The translations under genes were made by a program, and so were the position numbers. DNA of 52,893 nt from Bacteroidales bacterium (lineage in GTDB: Bacteria > Bacteroidota > Bacteroidia > Bacteroidales > Paludibacteraceae): assembly GCA_015061145.1 (NCBI GenBank), contig SUXD01000016.1, positions 1 through 52,893 on the forward strand. Direction: 5' to 3'. The notes beneath the pieces were generated by a model. It was not told where the DNA came from, did not search any database, and worked only from the letters and a program-made list of their open reading frames with translations. Shown in pieces: positions 33,950-41,992 of the stretch; positions within the stretch are counted from its first letter, which is position 1, and each line of letters starts with the position of its first letter.

Positions 33950-35287
33950 GAAGTTAGCGAGGTAAGGTTTTCGGAACTAAATAATGAGCATAGAATTGAT
34001 GCTGAATATTTTTCAAAAGAAAACTTGCTTGAAATAAAGCGACTTTCTGATTTTGGAACTTTCCAAATCGGTGATATTGCGGAAGTAACAGATGGAATTC
34101 ATACATCTATTGACTATGATGAAAACAGTCGTGTAAATCTGATTTCTGCAACTTCACCGAAAGAGAATGTATTTGACCTCTCACGAGGAGCATTTATTTC
34201 TGAAAAAGCTCATGCAGAAAATCCACGGACAGCTCTAAGAAAAAACGATGTTATCATTTCAACAGTCGGAACGATTGGAAATTGTGCAGTTGTTGACGAT
34301 TCAATACTTCCCGCAAATTCTGACCGTCATGTTGGAATTATCAGAATTAAAGATGATTATTCACCTTATGTTCTTTCTACATTTCTGCTTTCAAAATATG
34401 GCAGAATGCAGACTTTACGCGAAAGTACGGGAAATGTTCAGTTAAATCTGTTCATCTATAAATTGCGTGAATTGCAGATTCCAAACTTTAGTACAGACTT
34501 CCAGCAGAAAATTGAATCGCTCGTAAAATCTGCTCACGCAAAACTCTCTGAATCAAAATCACTCTACGCACAGGCGGAAGACACGCTGCTTTGTGAGCTT
34601 GGCTTGAAAGACTGGCAGCCAAAGAATGAGGCGGTTTCGATAAAGCCATTCTCGGACTTTGCCTCTAGCGGTCGCTTGGACGCGGAATATTACCAGAGCA
34701 AGTATGATGAGATTGAAGCAAAGATAAAGGCAGTCCCATTCAAAACTATTGCAGAACTGCAAGTATTCAATGCTCGTGGTGTTCAGCCTGATTACATTTC
34801 AAATGGAACTGTTCTTGTTGTTAATAGCAAGCATATTCTTGAAAATGGCTTGGATTATGATAATTTTGAAAAGACAACGACAGAGTTTCTAAAACAAAAT
34901 GGAAGAGCAACAATAAAGGAAAATGATATTCTAATTTATACGACTGGTGCAAATATTGGGCGTGCTCAGCCCTATTTGATTTCCGATTTAGCGGTTGCAA
35001 GCAATCATGTGAATATTTTGCGACTTGATGGTATAAATCCTTTATATGCGGCTTTTGTTTTGAACTCAAAAATCGGCAGACTTCAAACCGAAAAATTATG
35101 TACAGGAAGCGCACAGGCAGAGCTTTATCCATCTGATATAGAAAAGTTCTTAATCCCCATTCTTCCGCAAGAAACACAAAAACAAATCGCTGAACTTATA
35201 CAGACCTCGTTTGCGTTACGGCAGGAGAGCAAACGCCTTTTGGAACAGGCAAAACGTATGGTAGAAATGGAGATAGAAAATGCATAA
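33935..35287 (+). CDS. Type I-like specificity subunit (HsdS)
   Basis: Target-recognition subunit for the preceding nuclease-methylase. It has two TRD halves (about 35-220 and 255-440), each ending in a coiled helix, the HsdS plan: KNDVIISTVGTIGNCAV in the first, ENDILIYTTGANIGRAQ in the second. The only initiation codon near the expected start is TTG at 33935, which lies in a hairpin arm. The frame is open further upstream (GNPFNKAKYDEL...), so the natural product may be a fusion of 939+462 residues made by frameshifting. Reinitiation at TTG is the alternative. Confidence 0.87.
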   Translation: MLKGLEVSEVRFSELNNEHRIDAEYFSKENLLEIKRLSDFGTFQIGDIAEVTDGIHTSIDYDENSRVNLISATSPKENVFDLSRGAFISEKAHAENPRTALRKNDVIISTVGTIGNCAVVDDSILPANSDRHVGIIRIKDDYSPYVLSTFLLSKYGRMQTLRESTGNVQLNLFIYKLRELQIPNFSTDFQQKIESLVKSAHAKLSESKSLYAQAEDTLLCELGLKDWQPKNEAVSIKPFSDFASSGRLDAEYYQSKYDEIEAKIKAVPFKTIAELQVFNARGVQPDYISNGTVLVVNSKHILENGLDYDNFEKTTTEFLKQNGRATIKENDILIYTTGANIGRAQPYLISDLAVASNHVNILRLDGINPLYAAFVLNSKIGRLQTEKLCTGSAQAELYPSDIEKFLIPILPQETQKQIAELIQTSFALRQESKRLLEQAKRMVEMEIENA

Positions 35288-35377
35288 CATATAATATGAT
35301 TCTTGTCGTAAAACTAACGGAATCAGAATTGTAGAAAAGTTATTGCTGCATTTTATGTGATAATAAGTTTTGTTGCT

Positions 35378-35385
35378 TATATTTG
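35378..35385 (+). promoter_or_regulatory. -7 box (TATATTTG) of the small-gene cluster
   Basis: TATATTTG lies 26 bases upstream of the ATG at 35412; no TTG at the right -33 distance. It argues against the earlier in-frame start at 35370. Confidence 0.5.
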
Positions 35386-35411
35386 CATTACACTATTTAA
35401 ACAAAAATAAA

Positions 35412-35984
35412 ATGAAACGAAAAAAAGAATTAAATCCATATTTTGCCGGCGCACTCATAAGCGGTGGTGCGTCCATAGTTGAGGAAGTGGGCGGCAGAAT
35501 GAGAGCAGGGCTTTCGTTCAAAGAAGCTCTGTCTGAAACCTTTACTGACCGAAAATCTTTGGCAGCGATAGGTGCTAAAGCGGCAATCGGTTCGTTAACA
35601 TTGGGTGTAACCTCAGATGTGGCTGTGGCTTGCACTCGCCGATGTACATCAAGAAGGTCTGTCGCACTGCGTACAGCGACAGTGACAACCGCAGGCGGAG
35701 TTGTTGATAATGCGTTGAAACAACGGATAGACAATAGCATTAAAGGTGTGAAAACTGATGACACTAATCGAAGTAATATAGTTAAAAATTTATTGATCCC
35801 TTTTGCTTCTTCTGTCATAGCCCAAAGTATAATCGCATTAGGCTCTTCCCGTTCGGGAATGATCAATTATAGCCGCAAGGCAATAGAAGAGGTAAGGATA
35901 TCACGACCAAGGCGTGCGGCAAGAGTGGCGTATGTATTTGAGTCATTTTCTCAACTTGGAGGTTCTCTGTCAAAAGTTCTGTGA
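35412..35984 (+). CDS. Unknown Ala/Gly-rich protein of a three-gene cluster
   Basis: A 190-residue protein I do not recognise, started at the ATG at 35412 because the upstream in-frame ATG overlaps the -7 box. It is basic, and rich in Ala, Gly and Ser, with small-residue helices (SLAAIGAKAAIGSLTLG, VTTAGGVVDNAL, IPFASSVIAQSIIALG) like membrane-active or glycine-zipper segments. It overlaps the next gene by four bases (GTGA). The cluster follows the R-M locus, so an accessory role is possible, but nothing shows it. Confidence 0.65.
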   Translation: MKRKKELNPYFAGALISGGASIVEEVGGRMRAGLSFKEALSETFTDRKSLAAIGAKAAIGSLTLGVTSDVAVACTRRCTSRRSVALRTATVTTAGGVVDNALKQRIDNSIKGVKTDDTNRSNIVKNLLIPFASSVIAQSIIALGSSRSGMINYSRKAIEEVRISRPRRAARVAYVFESFSQLGGSLSKVL

Positions 35985-36253
35985 ATAGAAATTTTAAAAG
36001 AAATATAAAATATCTGATAAGAGGTACGTTGCTTACACTGTGGGGTGCGCTATGTACTATTGTATGGTGTCTTGCTTCTTTCGCTGCGAAATGTTTGGTA
36101 ATGTATTGCATTGAGCGGTTTGTCGAATCAGAGATGGTGATTTTTGTTTGTAATCTTACTGTTACTGGTGTGTTTGTTGTATACATATACATTAAAGGAC
36201 TTAAAATCTATGAAAAAGTATACGATAAAATAGACGATTTTATCAGAATGTAA
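35981..36253 (+). CDS. Small membrane protein, two helices
   Basis: A 90-residue protein starting at GTG (35981) that overlaps the previous stop, so translation is coupled. Two hydrophobic segments (about 12-40 and 50-72) follow a basic N-terminus. No family recognised. The size, position and coupling fit a partner or immunity-like protein for the first gene, which is a guess. Confidence 0.55.
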   Translation: MNRNFKRNIKYLIRGTLLTLWGALCTIVWCLASFAAKCLVMYCIERFVESEMVIFVCNLTVTGVFVVYIYIKGLKIYEKVYDKIDDFIRM

Positions 36254-36304
36254 ATAAAACTTCAAAAAAAAGGCTGCTAACTTGTTCTGTATTCGGGGTG
36301 CAAT

Positions 36305-36583
36305 ATGAAAAAAGAGGTTAAAATATTTTTGTTGTACGCACTAAAGGCTTTTATATACATTTTTCTTTGGTTCGTTTTTTGGGGCAGTTGCTACAAACTG
36401 TCGGTAGTATTCGACGCCATGGAATTTCATTCTAAATCTGAGTGGTTGAATTCTGTGGCGCATGTTTTGATTCCCATTCTTTTTTTCGTTGTAGCTTTTT
36501 GTATTTTGTATTTGGGAATGAAACTGCTAATCAAACTTAATGCATGGTTTGATTCTCTGTATAAAAAAATCACAAACTGCTGA
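36305..36583 (+). CDS. Small membrane protein, two helices
   Basis: A 92-residue protein with hydrophobic segments at about 8-30 and 50-75 and a basic C-terminus. It resembles the preceding 90-residue protein in plan (basic start, two helices, charged end), which may mean old duplication. Its stop lies within the terminator hairpin. No function assigned. Confidence 0.6.
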   Translation: MKKEVKIFLLYALKAFIYIFLWFVFWGSCYKLSVVFDAMEFHSKSEWLNSVAHVLIPILFFVVAFCILYLGMKLLIKLNAWFDSLYKKITNC

Positions 36584-36608
36584 TCGGCCGTTTGTGATTT
36601 TTTTTTTT
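36563..36608. terminator. Bidirectional terminator
   Basis: AAATCACAAAC (36567-36577) pairs with GTTTGTGATTT (36590-36600), extended by A/T tracts on both sides, so both the small-gene cluster (plus) and the DUF1015 gene (minus) can end here. Confidence 0.85.
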
Positions 36609-36623
36609 GTAAGAGTTTGATAT

Positions 36624-37874
36624 TTACACCAGTTTGTGAATCACCAGTCCTGAGCGCAGTTTAGGCTCAAACCATGTGGTTTTCGGAGGCATGATATTGC
36701 CGGTGTCGGCAATGTCAATCAGTTGTTTCATCGAAACGGGATAAAGAGCGAAAGCTACCTTCATTTCGCCATTGTCCACACGTCGTTTCAGTTCGCCTAA
36801 TCCGCGTATGCCGCCTACGAAATCAATTCTCTTGTCGGTTCGAAGATCTTTGATGCCAAGAATTTCATTCAGAATCAGGTTAGACGAGATAGTCACATCC
36901 AGCACACCTATCGGGTCGCTGTCGTTGTAAGTGCCTTGTTTGGCGGTAAGGGAGTACCATTTTCCCGAAAGGTACATGCTGAAGTTATGTAATGCATTTG
37001 GCTTGTAAATTTCAGTGCCTTTCTCTTCTACTACAAAATTCTTGTTCAGCGCTTTCAAGAAATCACTTTCCGAGAGTCCGTTCAAATCTTTCACTACTCG
37101 GTTGTAATCGATGATTTTAAGTTGATTGTCGGGAAAGCATACTGCCAGGAAATAATTGTATTCCTCATCGCCGCGGTGATTCGGATTCTGTTTTGCTTTT
37201 TCTGCGCCTACCAAAGCGGCCGCTGCAGTGCGATGATGTCCGTCAGCGATATACAGCGAGGGGATTCCCGCAAAAATTTCGGTGATGCGTGCGATGGTGG
37301 CAGGGTTGTCTATCGTCCAGAAGTGATGTCCGAAGCCATCGCCCGGCGCAATGAAATCATATTCCGGTTTTTGGTTTTTTACAATGTTTGCCACAATTTC
37401 GTCCAACTCTTTGTTAGCAGGATAGGCGAAGAATACGGGTTCGATGTTGGCATTGTTGATGCGCACATGTTTCATGCGGTCTTCTTCCTTGTCTTTTCTG
37501 GTCAGCTCGTGTTTTTTTATCACGCCAGTCATGTAGTCTTCAACCGATGCGCACACCACCAGTCCGTATTGCGTGCGGCCGTCCATGGTTTGTGCATAGA
37601 TGTAGTATTTTTCTTCGCTGTCTTGTTTCAGCCATCCTTGCTTTTGGAATTTTTCAAAGTTTTCCACTGCTTTGGCGTAAACGCGTTCGTCGTGTTCGTC
37701 GGTGCCCGGCTCAAAGTCGATTTCGGGTTTAATGATATGGTAAAGAGATTTTTCGTTGCCCTCAGCCTCTTTTCGGGCTTCTTCGGAGTTCAACACATCG
37801 TAAGGACGCGATGCCACTTGTTCCACCAGTTCTTTTTGGGGGCGGATTCCTTTGAAAGGTTTAATAGTTGCCAT
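36624..37874 (-). CDS. DUF1015 family protein
   Basis: A 416-residue cytosolic protein of the DUF1015 family, whose function is not established. The family start PFKGIRPQKELVEQVASRPYDV and the ADGHHRTAAA motif are clear. In many Bacteroidetes the gene sits next to serine biosynthesis genes, but not here. It is monocistronic and ends at the shared terminator. No odd features. Confidence 0.9.
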   Translation of the reverse strand: MATIKPFKGIRPQKELVEQVASRPYDVLNSEEARKEAEGNEKSLYHIIKPEIDFEPGTDEHDERVYAKAVENFEKFQKQGWLKQDSEEKYYIYAQTMDGRTQYGLVVCASVEDYMTGVIKKHELTRKDKEEDRMKHVRINNANIEPVFFAYPANKELDEIVANIVKNQKPEYDFIAPGDGFGHHFWTIDNPATIARITEIFAGIPSLYIADGHHRTAAAALVGAEKAKQNPNHRGDEEYNYFLAVCFPDNQLKIIDYNRVVKDLNGLSESDFLKALNKNFVVEEKGTEIYKPNALHNFSMYLSGKWYSLTAKQGTYNDSDPIGVLDVTISSNLILNEILGIKDLRTDKRIDFVGGIRGLGELKRRVDNGEMKVAFALYPVSMKQLIDIADTGNIMPPKTTWFEPKLRSGLVIHKLV

Positions 37875-38015
37875 ATTTGTTTCTTTTTATAATGTTAGAA
37901 TATAATTTTTCAAATTTAAAAAAATATTATAAACTATTTAAACTTTTTAGGCAAATTAGCATCAAAGAAATGAAAAAAGTGAAAAAATGAATATTAACTT
38001 TAAAACTTACAGACA

Positions 38016-38522
38016 ATGAAAAAGACAGTTCTGATTACAGCAATTTTGGGTGTCATGGCATTGGGGTCTTGTTGCAACAAACAATGCAATGACGAGAATA
38101 AATGTTGCAAAGGCGAGGGCAAATGTGCATGTTGCGCACCTCATCATGACGAACAAGGTGCATGCGTTCATGGCGATTTCAAGCATCATCATCCGCAGCA
38201 CAGCAGAGAAATGAGTGAGTTGGAAAAGAAATGGAATAGTTTCGACAGCCTTACTGTAGAAGAGCAGAAGGTAGTTATCGCAGAGCGAAAAGCAAGAATT
38301 GATGAAAGAGATTCAATGATAAAAGCTGCTCGCGAAGAGTTTGAGACAAAATGGGCAAACTTTGACAAACTGTCGATTGAGGAACAGAAAATGTTGCTTG
38401 ACGCAAAAATCAATTTCCACCACAACGGACGCTTCAGCCATGGTCAGCGCGAGATGGGACCGCAGTGCAAAACCGACAAAAGCGGCAAGCAAGATTGCCA
38501 AAAGAAACCTTGTAAAAAATAG
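38016..38522 (+). CDS. Cys/His-rich lipoprotein, possible metal binder
   Basis: A 168-residue predicted lipoprotein with lipobox LGSC (Cys19 acylated). Right after it comes a dense metal-ligand stretch: CCNKQC, CC, CACCAPHH, and an HHHPQH cluster, ending by about residue 62. Then two similar helical units, KKWNSFDSLTVEEQK and TKWANFDKLSIEEQK, and another Cys-containing tail. The layout suggests a periplasmic metal-binding or buffering protein. I know no named family. It is monocistronic with its own terminator. Confidence 0.75.
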   Translation: MKKTVLITAILGVMALGSCCNKQCNDENKCCKGEGKCACCAPHHDEQGACVHGDFKHHHPQHSREMSELEKKWNSFDSLTVEEQKVVIAERKARIDERDSMIKAAREEFETKWANFDKLSIEEQKMLLDAKINFHHNGRFSHGQREMGPQCKTDKSGKQDCQKKPCKK

Positions 38523-38563
38523 TTTTTGTTTTTAGTAACAGAAATACATTTGATATGTTAATG

Positions 38564-38595
38564 AAAAAGTTCTGCCGTTGTGCAGAACTTTTTTT
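38564..38595 (+). terminator. Terminator after the lipoprotein gene
   Basis: AAAAAGTTCTGC (38564-38575) pairs perfectly with GCAGAACTTTTT (38582-38593), followed by T. It overlaps the -33 region of the next promoter. Confidence 0.85.
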
Positions 38596-38608
38596 GTTTG
38601 TATATTTG
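38578..38608 (+). promoter_or_regulatory. Promoter of nif3-like gene
   Basis: TTG (38578-38580, in the terminator loop), 20 bases, TATATTTG (38601-38608). Transcription would start near 38615, so the gene starts at the ATG at 38633 and not at 38555. Confidence 0.75.
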
Positions 38609-38632
38609 TGGCAAAGGAAAATAACGCAGAGC

Positions 38633-39727
38633 ATGAGAATTAAGGAAATATGCGCAGAGATGGAACTTATGGCTCCACTCTCGTTGCAAGAAGATTACGA
38701 CAATGCCGGGTTGCAGGTGGGCGATCCAGAGAAGGAACTCACGGGCGTGCTGCTCACGCTGGACGTGACAACCGATGTGGTGAAGGAGGCGCACGCCAAG
38801 AATTGCAATCTCATTGTCGCTCATCATCCGCTGATATTCAGGGGATTGAAGAAGATTGTTCCGCAGTCGGATGTGCAACGGAGCGTTATGCTGGCATTGG
38901 AGTTAGGCATTGCTATTTATGCGGCGCATACTAATATTGACAATGCCGCAAACGGCATGAATGCTAAGATAGCGCAGAAACTTGGGCTGAAGAATTTCCG
39001 TACGCTTTGTCCGTCGTACGACAAATACCTGAAACTTGTCACCTATGTCCCCAAAAATAAAGTGGAACAGCTGGACAAGGCATTGTTTGACGCAGGCGCA
39101 GGCTGCATTGGAAATTACGACTGTTGCACCTATCGTTCGCAAGGCGAAGGCACGTTTCGCGCCAAGTCCGAAGAATGCCATCCCTATGTGGGAAAGGTAG
39201 GAGCTATACACACCGAGCCGGAAATCAGATACGAAACCGTATTGCCAGAATATCTCAGGGAGAAAGTCACAAGGGCGTTGCTCGAAGCTCACCCGTACGA
39301 AGAACCTGCATACGATTTCTATTCGCTCACAAAGACAAGCGCCAACGGAACTGGCGGCGTAGGCGATTTGGCGCAAGAGATGACCGAGGCAGACTTTCTG
39401 AACCATGTGAAGGATGTATTCAAAATACCTGTTGTGCGTCATACGGCCTTTTTGAACAGGAAGATAAAGAAAGTGGCGTTTGTAGGCGGTGCAGGCATTT
39501 CTTTCTTGCATGAAGCTTTAGCGTCGAAAGCCGATGTCTTTTTGACTTCAGATATCAAATATCACGATTTTTTTCTTGCTGAAAACAAGATTCTGATAGC
39601 GGATTTTGGACATTTTGAGTCGGAACAATACATAAAAGAAACATTTTTTGATATAATTAGAAAAAAAATTCCTAATTTTGTCATTCAAATTTCAGAAATA
39701 AATACAAATCCGATAAACTATTTATAA
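38633..39727 (+). CDS. Nif3-like dinuclear metal center protein
   Basis: A 364-residue member of the Nif3/YbgI (GTP cyclohydrolase 1 type 2-like) family, with the PII-like middle insertion seen in YqfO. Metal ligands are visible: VAHHPLIF near the start, HTNIDNA, and the C-terminal GHFESEQ. In vivo role is poorly known. It sits two bases before the zinc-ribbon coiled-coil gene, a conserved Bacteroidetes pair. The start was chosen from the promoter, as a longer frame would cross a terminator. Confidence 0.93.
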   Translation: MRIKEICAEMELMAPLSLQEDYDNAGLQVGDPEKELTGVLLTLDVTTDVVKEAHAKNCNLIVAHHPLIFRGLKKIVPQSDVQRSVMLALELGIAIYAAHTNIDNAANGMNAKIAQKLGLKNFRTLCPSYDKYLKLVTYVPKNKVEQLDKALFDAGAGCIGNYDCCTYRSQGEGTFRAKSEECHPYVGKVGAIHTEPEIRYETVLPEYLREKVTRALLEAHPYEEPAYDFYSLTKTSANGTGGVGDLAQEMTEADFLNHVKDVFKIPVVRHTAFLNRKIKKVAFVGGAGISFLHEALASKADVFLTSDIKYHDFFLAENKILIADFGHFESEQYIKETFFDIIRKKIPNFVIQISEINTNPINYL

Positions 39728-39729
39728 TA

Positions 39730-40503
39730 ATGGCTGAAAGTAAAAAAGAAAAAAAGGAACTGACGGTGGAAGAAAAGCTGAAAGCATTGTACAAACTTCA
39801 GACTGTAAATTCCGAAATTGATAAAATCAAAACTTTGCGTGGCGAGCTTCCTTTGGAAGTACAAGATCTTGAAGACGAAATCGTCGGTCTGAATACCCGT
39901 ATAGCAAATTTCAAGGCAGAAATAGCACAGAACGAAACGAACATTTCCGGCAAAAAATCAGAAATTGAAATTGCCAAAGGAGCTGTTGAGAAATACACAG
40001 AACAACAGAATAACGTTCGCAACAACAGAGAATACGATAACCTGTCGAAGGAAATAGAGTATAAAAACCTGGAAATTGAACTCAGCGAAAAGCGCATCCG
40101 CGAATATACTGCGGCTGTAAAAAGCAAGACTGAGGAAATCGCCAAACTGAAAGAGTATCTTGATGGTCGTCAGATCGACTTGAAACAAAAGAAACAGGAA
40201 TTGGCCGAAATCGTTTCAGAAACCAAACAGGAAGAAGAAAAACTTCGCGAAGAAGTGCTGAAATTGGAAGAAACTATCGAGCCGCGTTTGCTCTCGGCTT
40301 TCAAGAGAATCAGAAAGGGAGCCCGCAACGGCTTGGCTGTAGTTTATGTACAGCGTGATGCATGTGGCGGTTGCTTCAGCAAAATTCCGCCTCAAAGACA
40401 GATGGATATCCGTTTGCGCAAAAAAATCATCGTATGCGAAAACTGCGGCCGCATCTTGGTTGACCCTGAGTTGGCTGGCGTAACTCCTTCTGAAGAGAAG
40501 TAA
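39730..40503 (+). CDS. Coiled-coil protein with C4 zinc ribbon
   Basis: A 257-residue protein: a long antiparallel coiled coil (about 10-190), then a zinc ribbon with CGGC (near 213-216) and CENC (near 238-241). It matches the DUF164/zf-RING_7 nucleic-acid-binding group. Function is unproven. It is co-transcribed with the nif3-like gene and ends at a strong terminator. Confidence 0.9.
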   Translation: MAESKKEKKELTVEEKLKALYKLQTVNSEIDKIKTLRGELPLEVQDLEDEIVGLNTRIANFKAEIAQNETNISGKKSEIEIAKGAVEKYTEQQNNVRNNREYDNLSKEIEYKNLEIELSEKRIREYTAAVKSKTEEIAKLKEYLDGRQIDLKQKKQELAEIVSETKQEEEKLREEVLKLEETIEPRLLSAFKRIRKGARNGLAVVYVQRDACGGCFSKIPPQRQMDIRLRKKIIVCENCGRILVDPELAGVTPSEEK

Positions 40504-40528
40504 AAACATAAAACAAATATAAAAATGT

Positions 40529-40566
40529 ACGGGAAAAGTGATTTTTCATTTTTCCCGTTTTTTTTG
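40529..40566 (+). terminator. Terminator after the zinc-ribbon gene
   Basis: ACGGGAAAAGTGA pairs with TCATTTTTCCCGT (13 pairs, one G-U) followed by eight or more T. Confidence 0.9.
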
Positions 40567-40746
40567 TACACAAGCTAATCGGTTCTCAAATTTTGAATTC
40601 TCACGAAGTTTAGCAATTCTGATACATTTTTATAAGAATACAATATCAGAGATTAAATCTATCCATTTTTATTTTATATCGTATTTATGTTTCCTTAGCT
40701 TTTTTTCTACATGAAAAATAGCAGGGTAGAGCATCACGTATTTTAA

Positions 40747-41234
40747 TTTACAAATGTAAAATTTAAAATACTAAAACTGTGCATTTACAAGTGTGAATAC
40801 GCGAAATTTTACAATTTTAAGTGACATTAATTTTCACAAGTGTAATTTATTTACAAAAAGAAAATAGTTAAATTTTAACATTTGAAATTACGGGAAAAAT
40901 TTGTTCTTAAATAGTTAAAAATCAGCATTTTAATAAATAAAAATAAAGTTTTAGATTATATTTTATTTAGATTTTGAACAAATAAGCAAATATATGGCGT
41001 TTTATGCGTACGTTTCACAATTAATATATTGAAAATCATTTAGTAACATAATTTAATTAAAGTAATTATTACTATATACTCAGGCTTTGTTATTGCTTGT
41101 ATTTACCTTGTTATTTGATAAATTGTTCACTTGAATTTGTATAATTACAAGTGTAAAATATTGTAATGTTGCCAACAGTATAATCTACAAGTGTAAATGT
41201 TGCATTTTTGATTTTTTGTTTTTACATTTGTAAA
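40747..41234. promoter_or_regulatory. Operator array of palindromes TTTACA-NN-TGTAAA before the XRE gene
   Basis: Six sites fit TTNACA-NN-TGTAAN: 40747-40760 (perfect), 40784-40797, 40833-40846, 41144-41157, 41184-41197 and 41221-41234 (perfect). Four share the AG centre. Weaker forms lie near 40875 and 41125. The last ends nine bases before the regulator's ATG at 41244. The rest of the roughly 680-base gap is AT-rich with no gene seen. Autoregulation by the downstream XRE protein is the simplest reading. Confidence 0.75.
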
Positions 41235-41243
41235 CTCAAAAAA

Positions 41244-41693
41244 ATGGATAAAATGAATAACAGAATCAAACAAATTATTCAATCTGAGAATTTAACAGCA
41301 GGTGAGTTCGCCAAACAAGTAGGAATACAGCCCGGAGCTGTGTCACATTTGATTTCTGGGCGCAACAAACCTAGTTTGGATGTGGTGCAAAAGATATTGA
41401 ATGCATTCCGAAATATAAATCCCGATTGGTTTCTTTTCGGCGCAGGTCCGATGAATCGTGGTGGTAACGACGCTTTTCCGAAGCGAAGCATTGCAGAACC
41501 CACTCTTTTTGATGACGCTAATGCTGCATCTGAAGATAATCCGATTGACGATACTCCTGCAGAGGATTCAACTTCGCCAGAATTGAAAAAAACAGAGCCG
41601 TTTACAATGGTAACGCAAAAATGCGATTCTCGTGAACTGAAAAAAATAATCGTTTTTTACAGCGACGGCACCTTTGAAGAATTAGGACGGTGA
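41244..41693 (+). CDS. XRE family DNA-binding regulator
   Basis: A 149-residue protein from the ATG at 41244 (or 146 from 41253). An N-terminal helix-turn-helix of the Cro/CI type occupies about 5-65: NLTAGEFAKQVGIQPGAVSHLISGRNKPSLDVV. After it comes an acidic linker and a short C-terminal segment (LKKIIVFYSDGTFEEL). Proteins of this plan are common in Bacteroidetes; targets are unknown. It lies behind six operator-like palindromes. The longer frame from 41208 would cross the last operator and was not used. Confidence 0.85.
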   Translation: MDKMNNRIKQIIQSENLTAGEFAKQVGIQPGAVSHLISGRNKPSLDVVQKILNAFRNINPDWFLFGAGPMNRGGNDAFPKRSIAEPTLFDDANAASEDNPIDDTPAEDSTSPELKKTEPFTMVTQKCDSRELKKIIVFYSDGTFEELGR

Positions 41694-41699
41694 ATTATC

Positions 41700-41860
41700 T
41701 AATTGTCCAATTTTTTAATTTCCAATTGGCTTTGACGCTGACGAAATTTTAAATTAGATATCAGAAATAACTTGTAACTCGTAACTTTCGCCTTATACAT
41801 CAATACATTGTACATTGACATTGTACAACATACATGGCAATTTAATCACTCCTCGCTAAC
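41700..41860. repeat. Dispersed low-complexity modules, inverse orientation
   Basis: Read on the minus strand this gap contains TGTATTGATGTAT, GGCGAAAGTTAC, GAGTTACAAGTT, TTTCTGA and GCGTCAAAG, in nearly the same order as 27886-27990 on the plus strand. It also holds CCAATT-based inverted repeats near 41718-41739. The remaining 41861-41992 has no clear feature except the gyrA upstream region. Confidence 0.7.
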
Positions 41861-41992
41861 GCTTACACGCTGTCTTTGACTAATTTTCTGTTTTTGTGGC
41901 AAAAATGGAAAAAAATGGGCCTGAAAAGTTTTCTTAAGTGCGAAAAAAATAGTAATTTAGTGCGTTTTTTAGGTACAATTTAAATTATTTAT

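Noticed and set aside
38555-38632. Longer Nif3-like start at 38555
   Set aside because: It spans a terminator hairpin and the promoter; ATG 38633 gives the normal family start.
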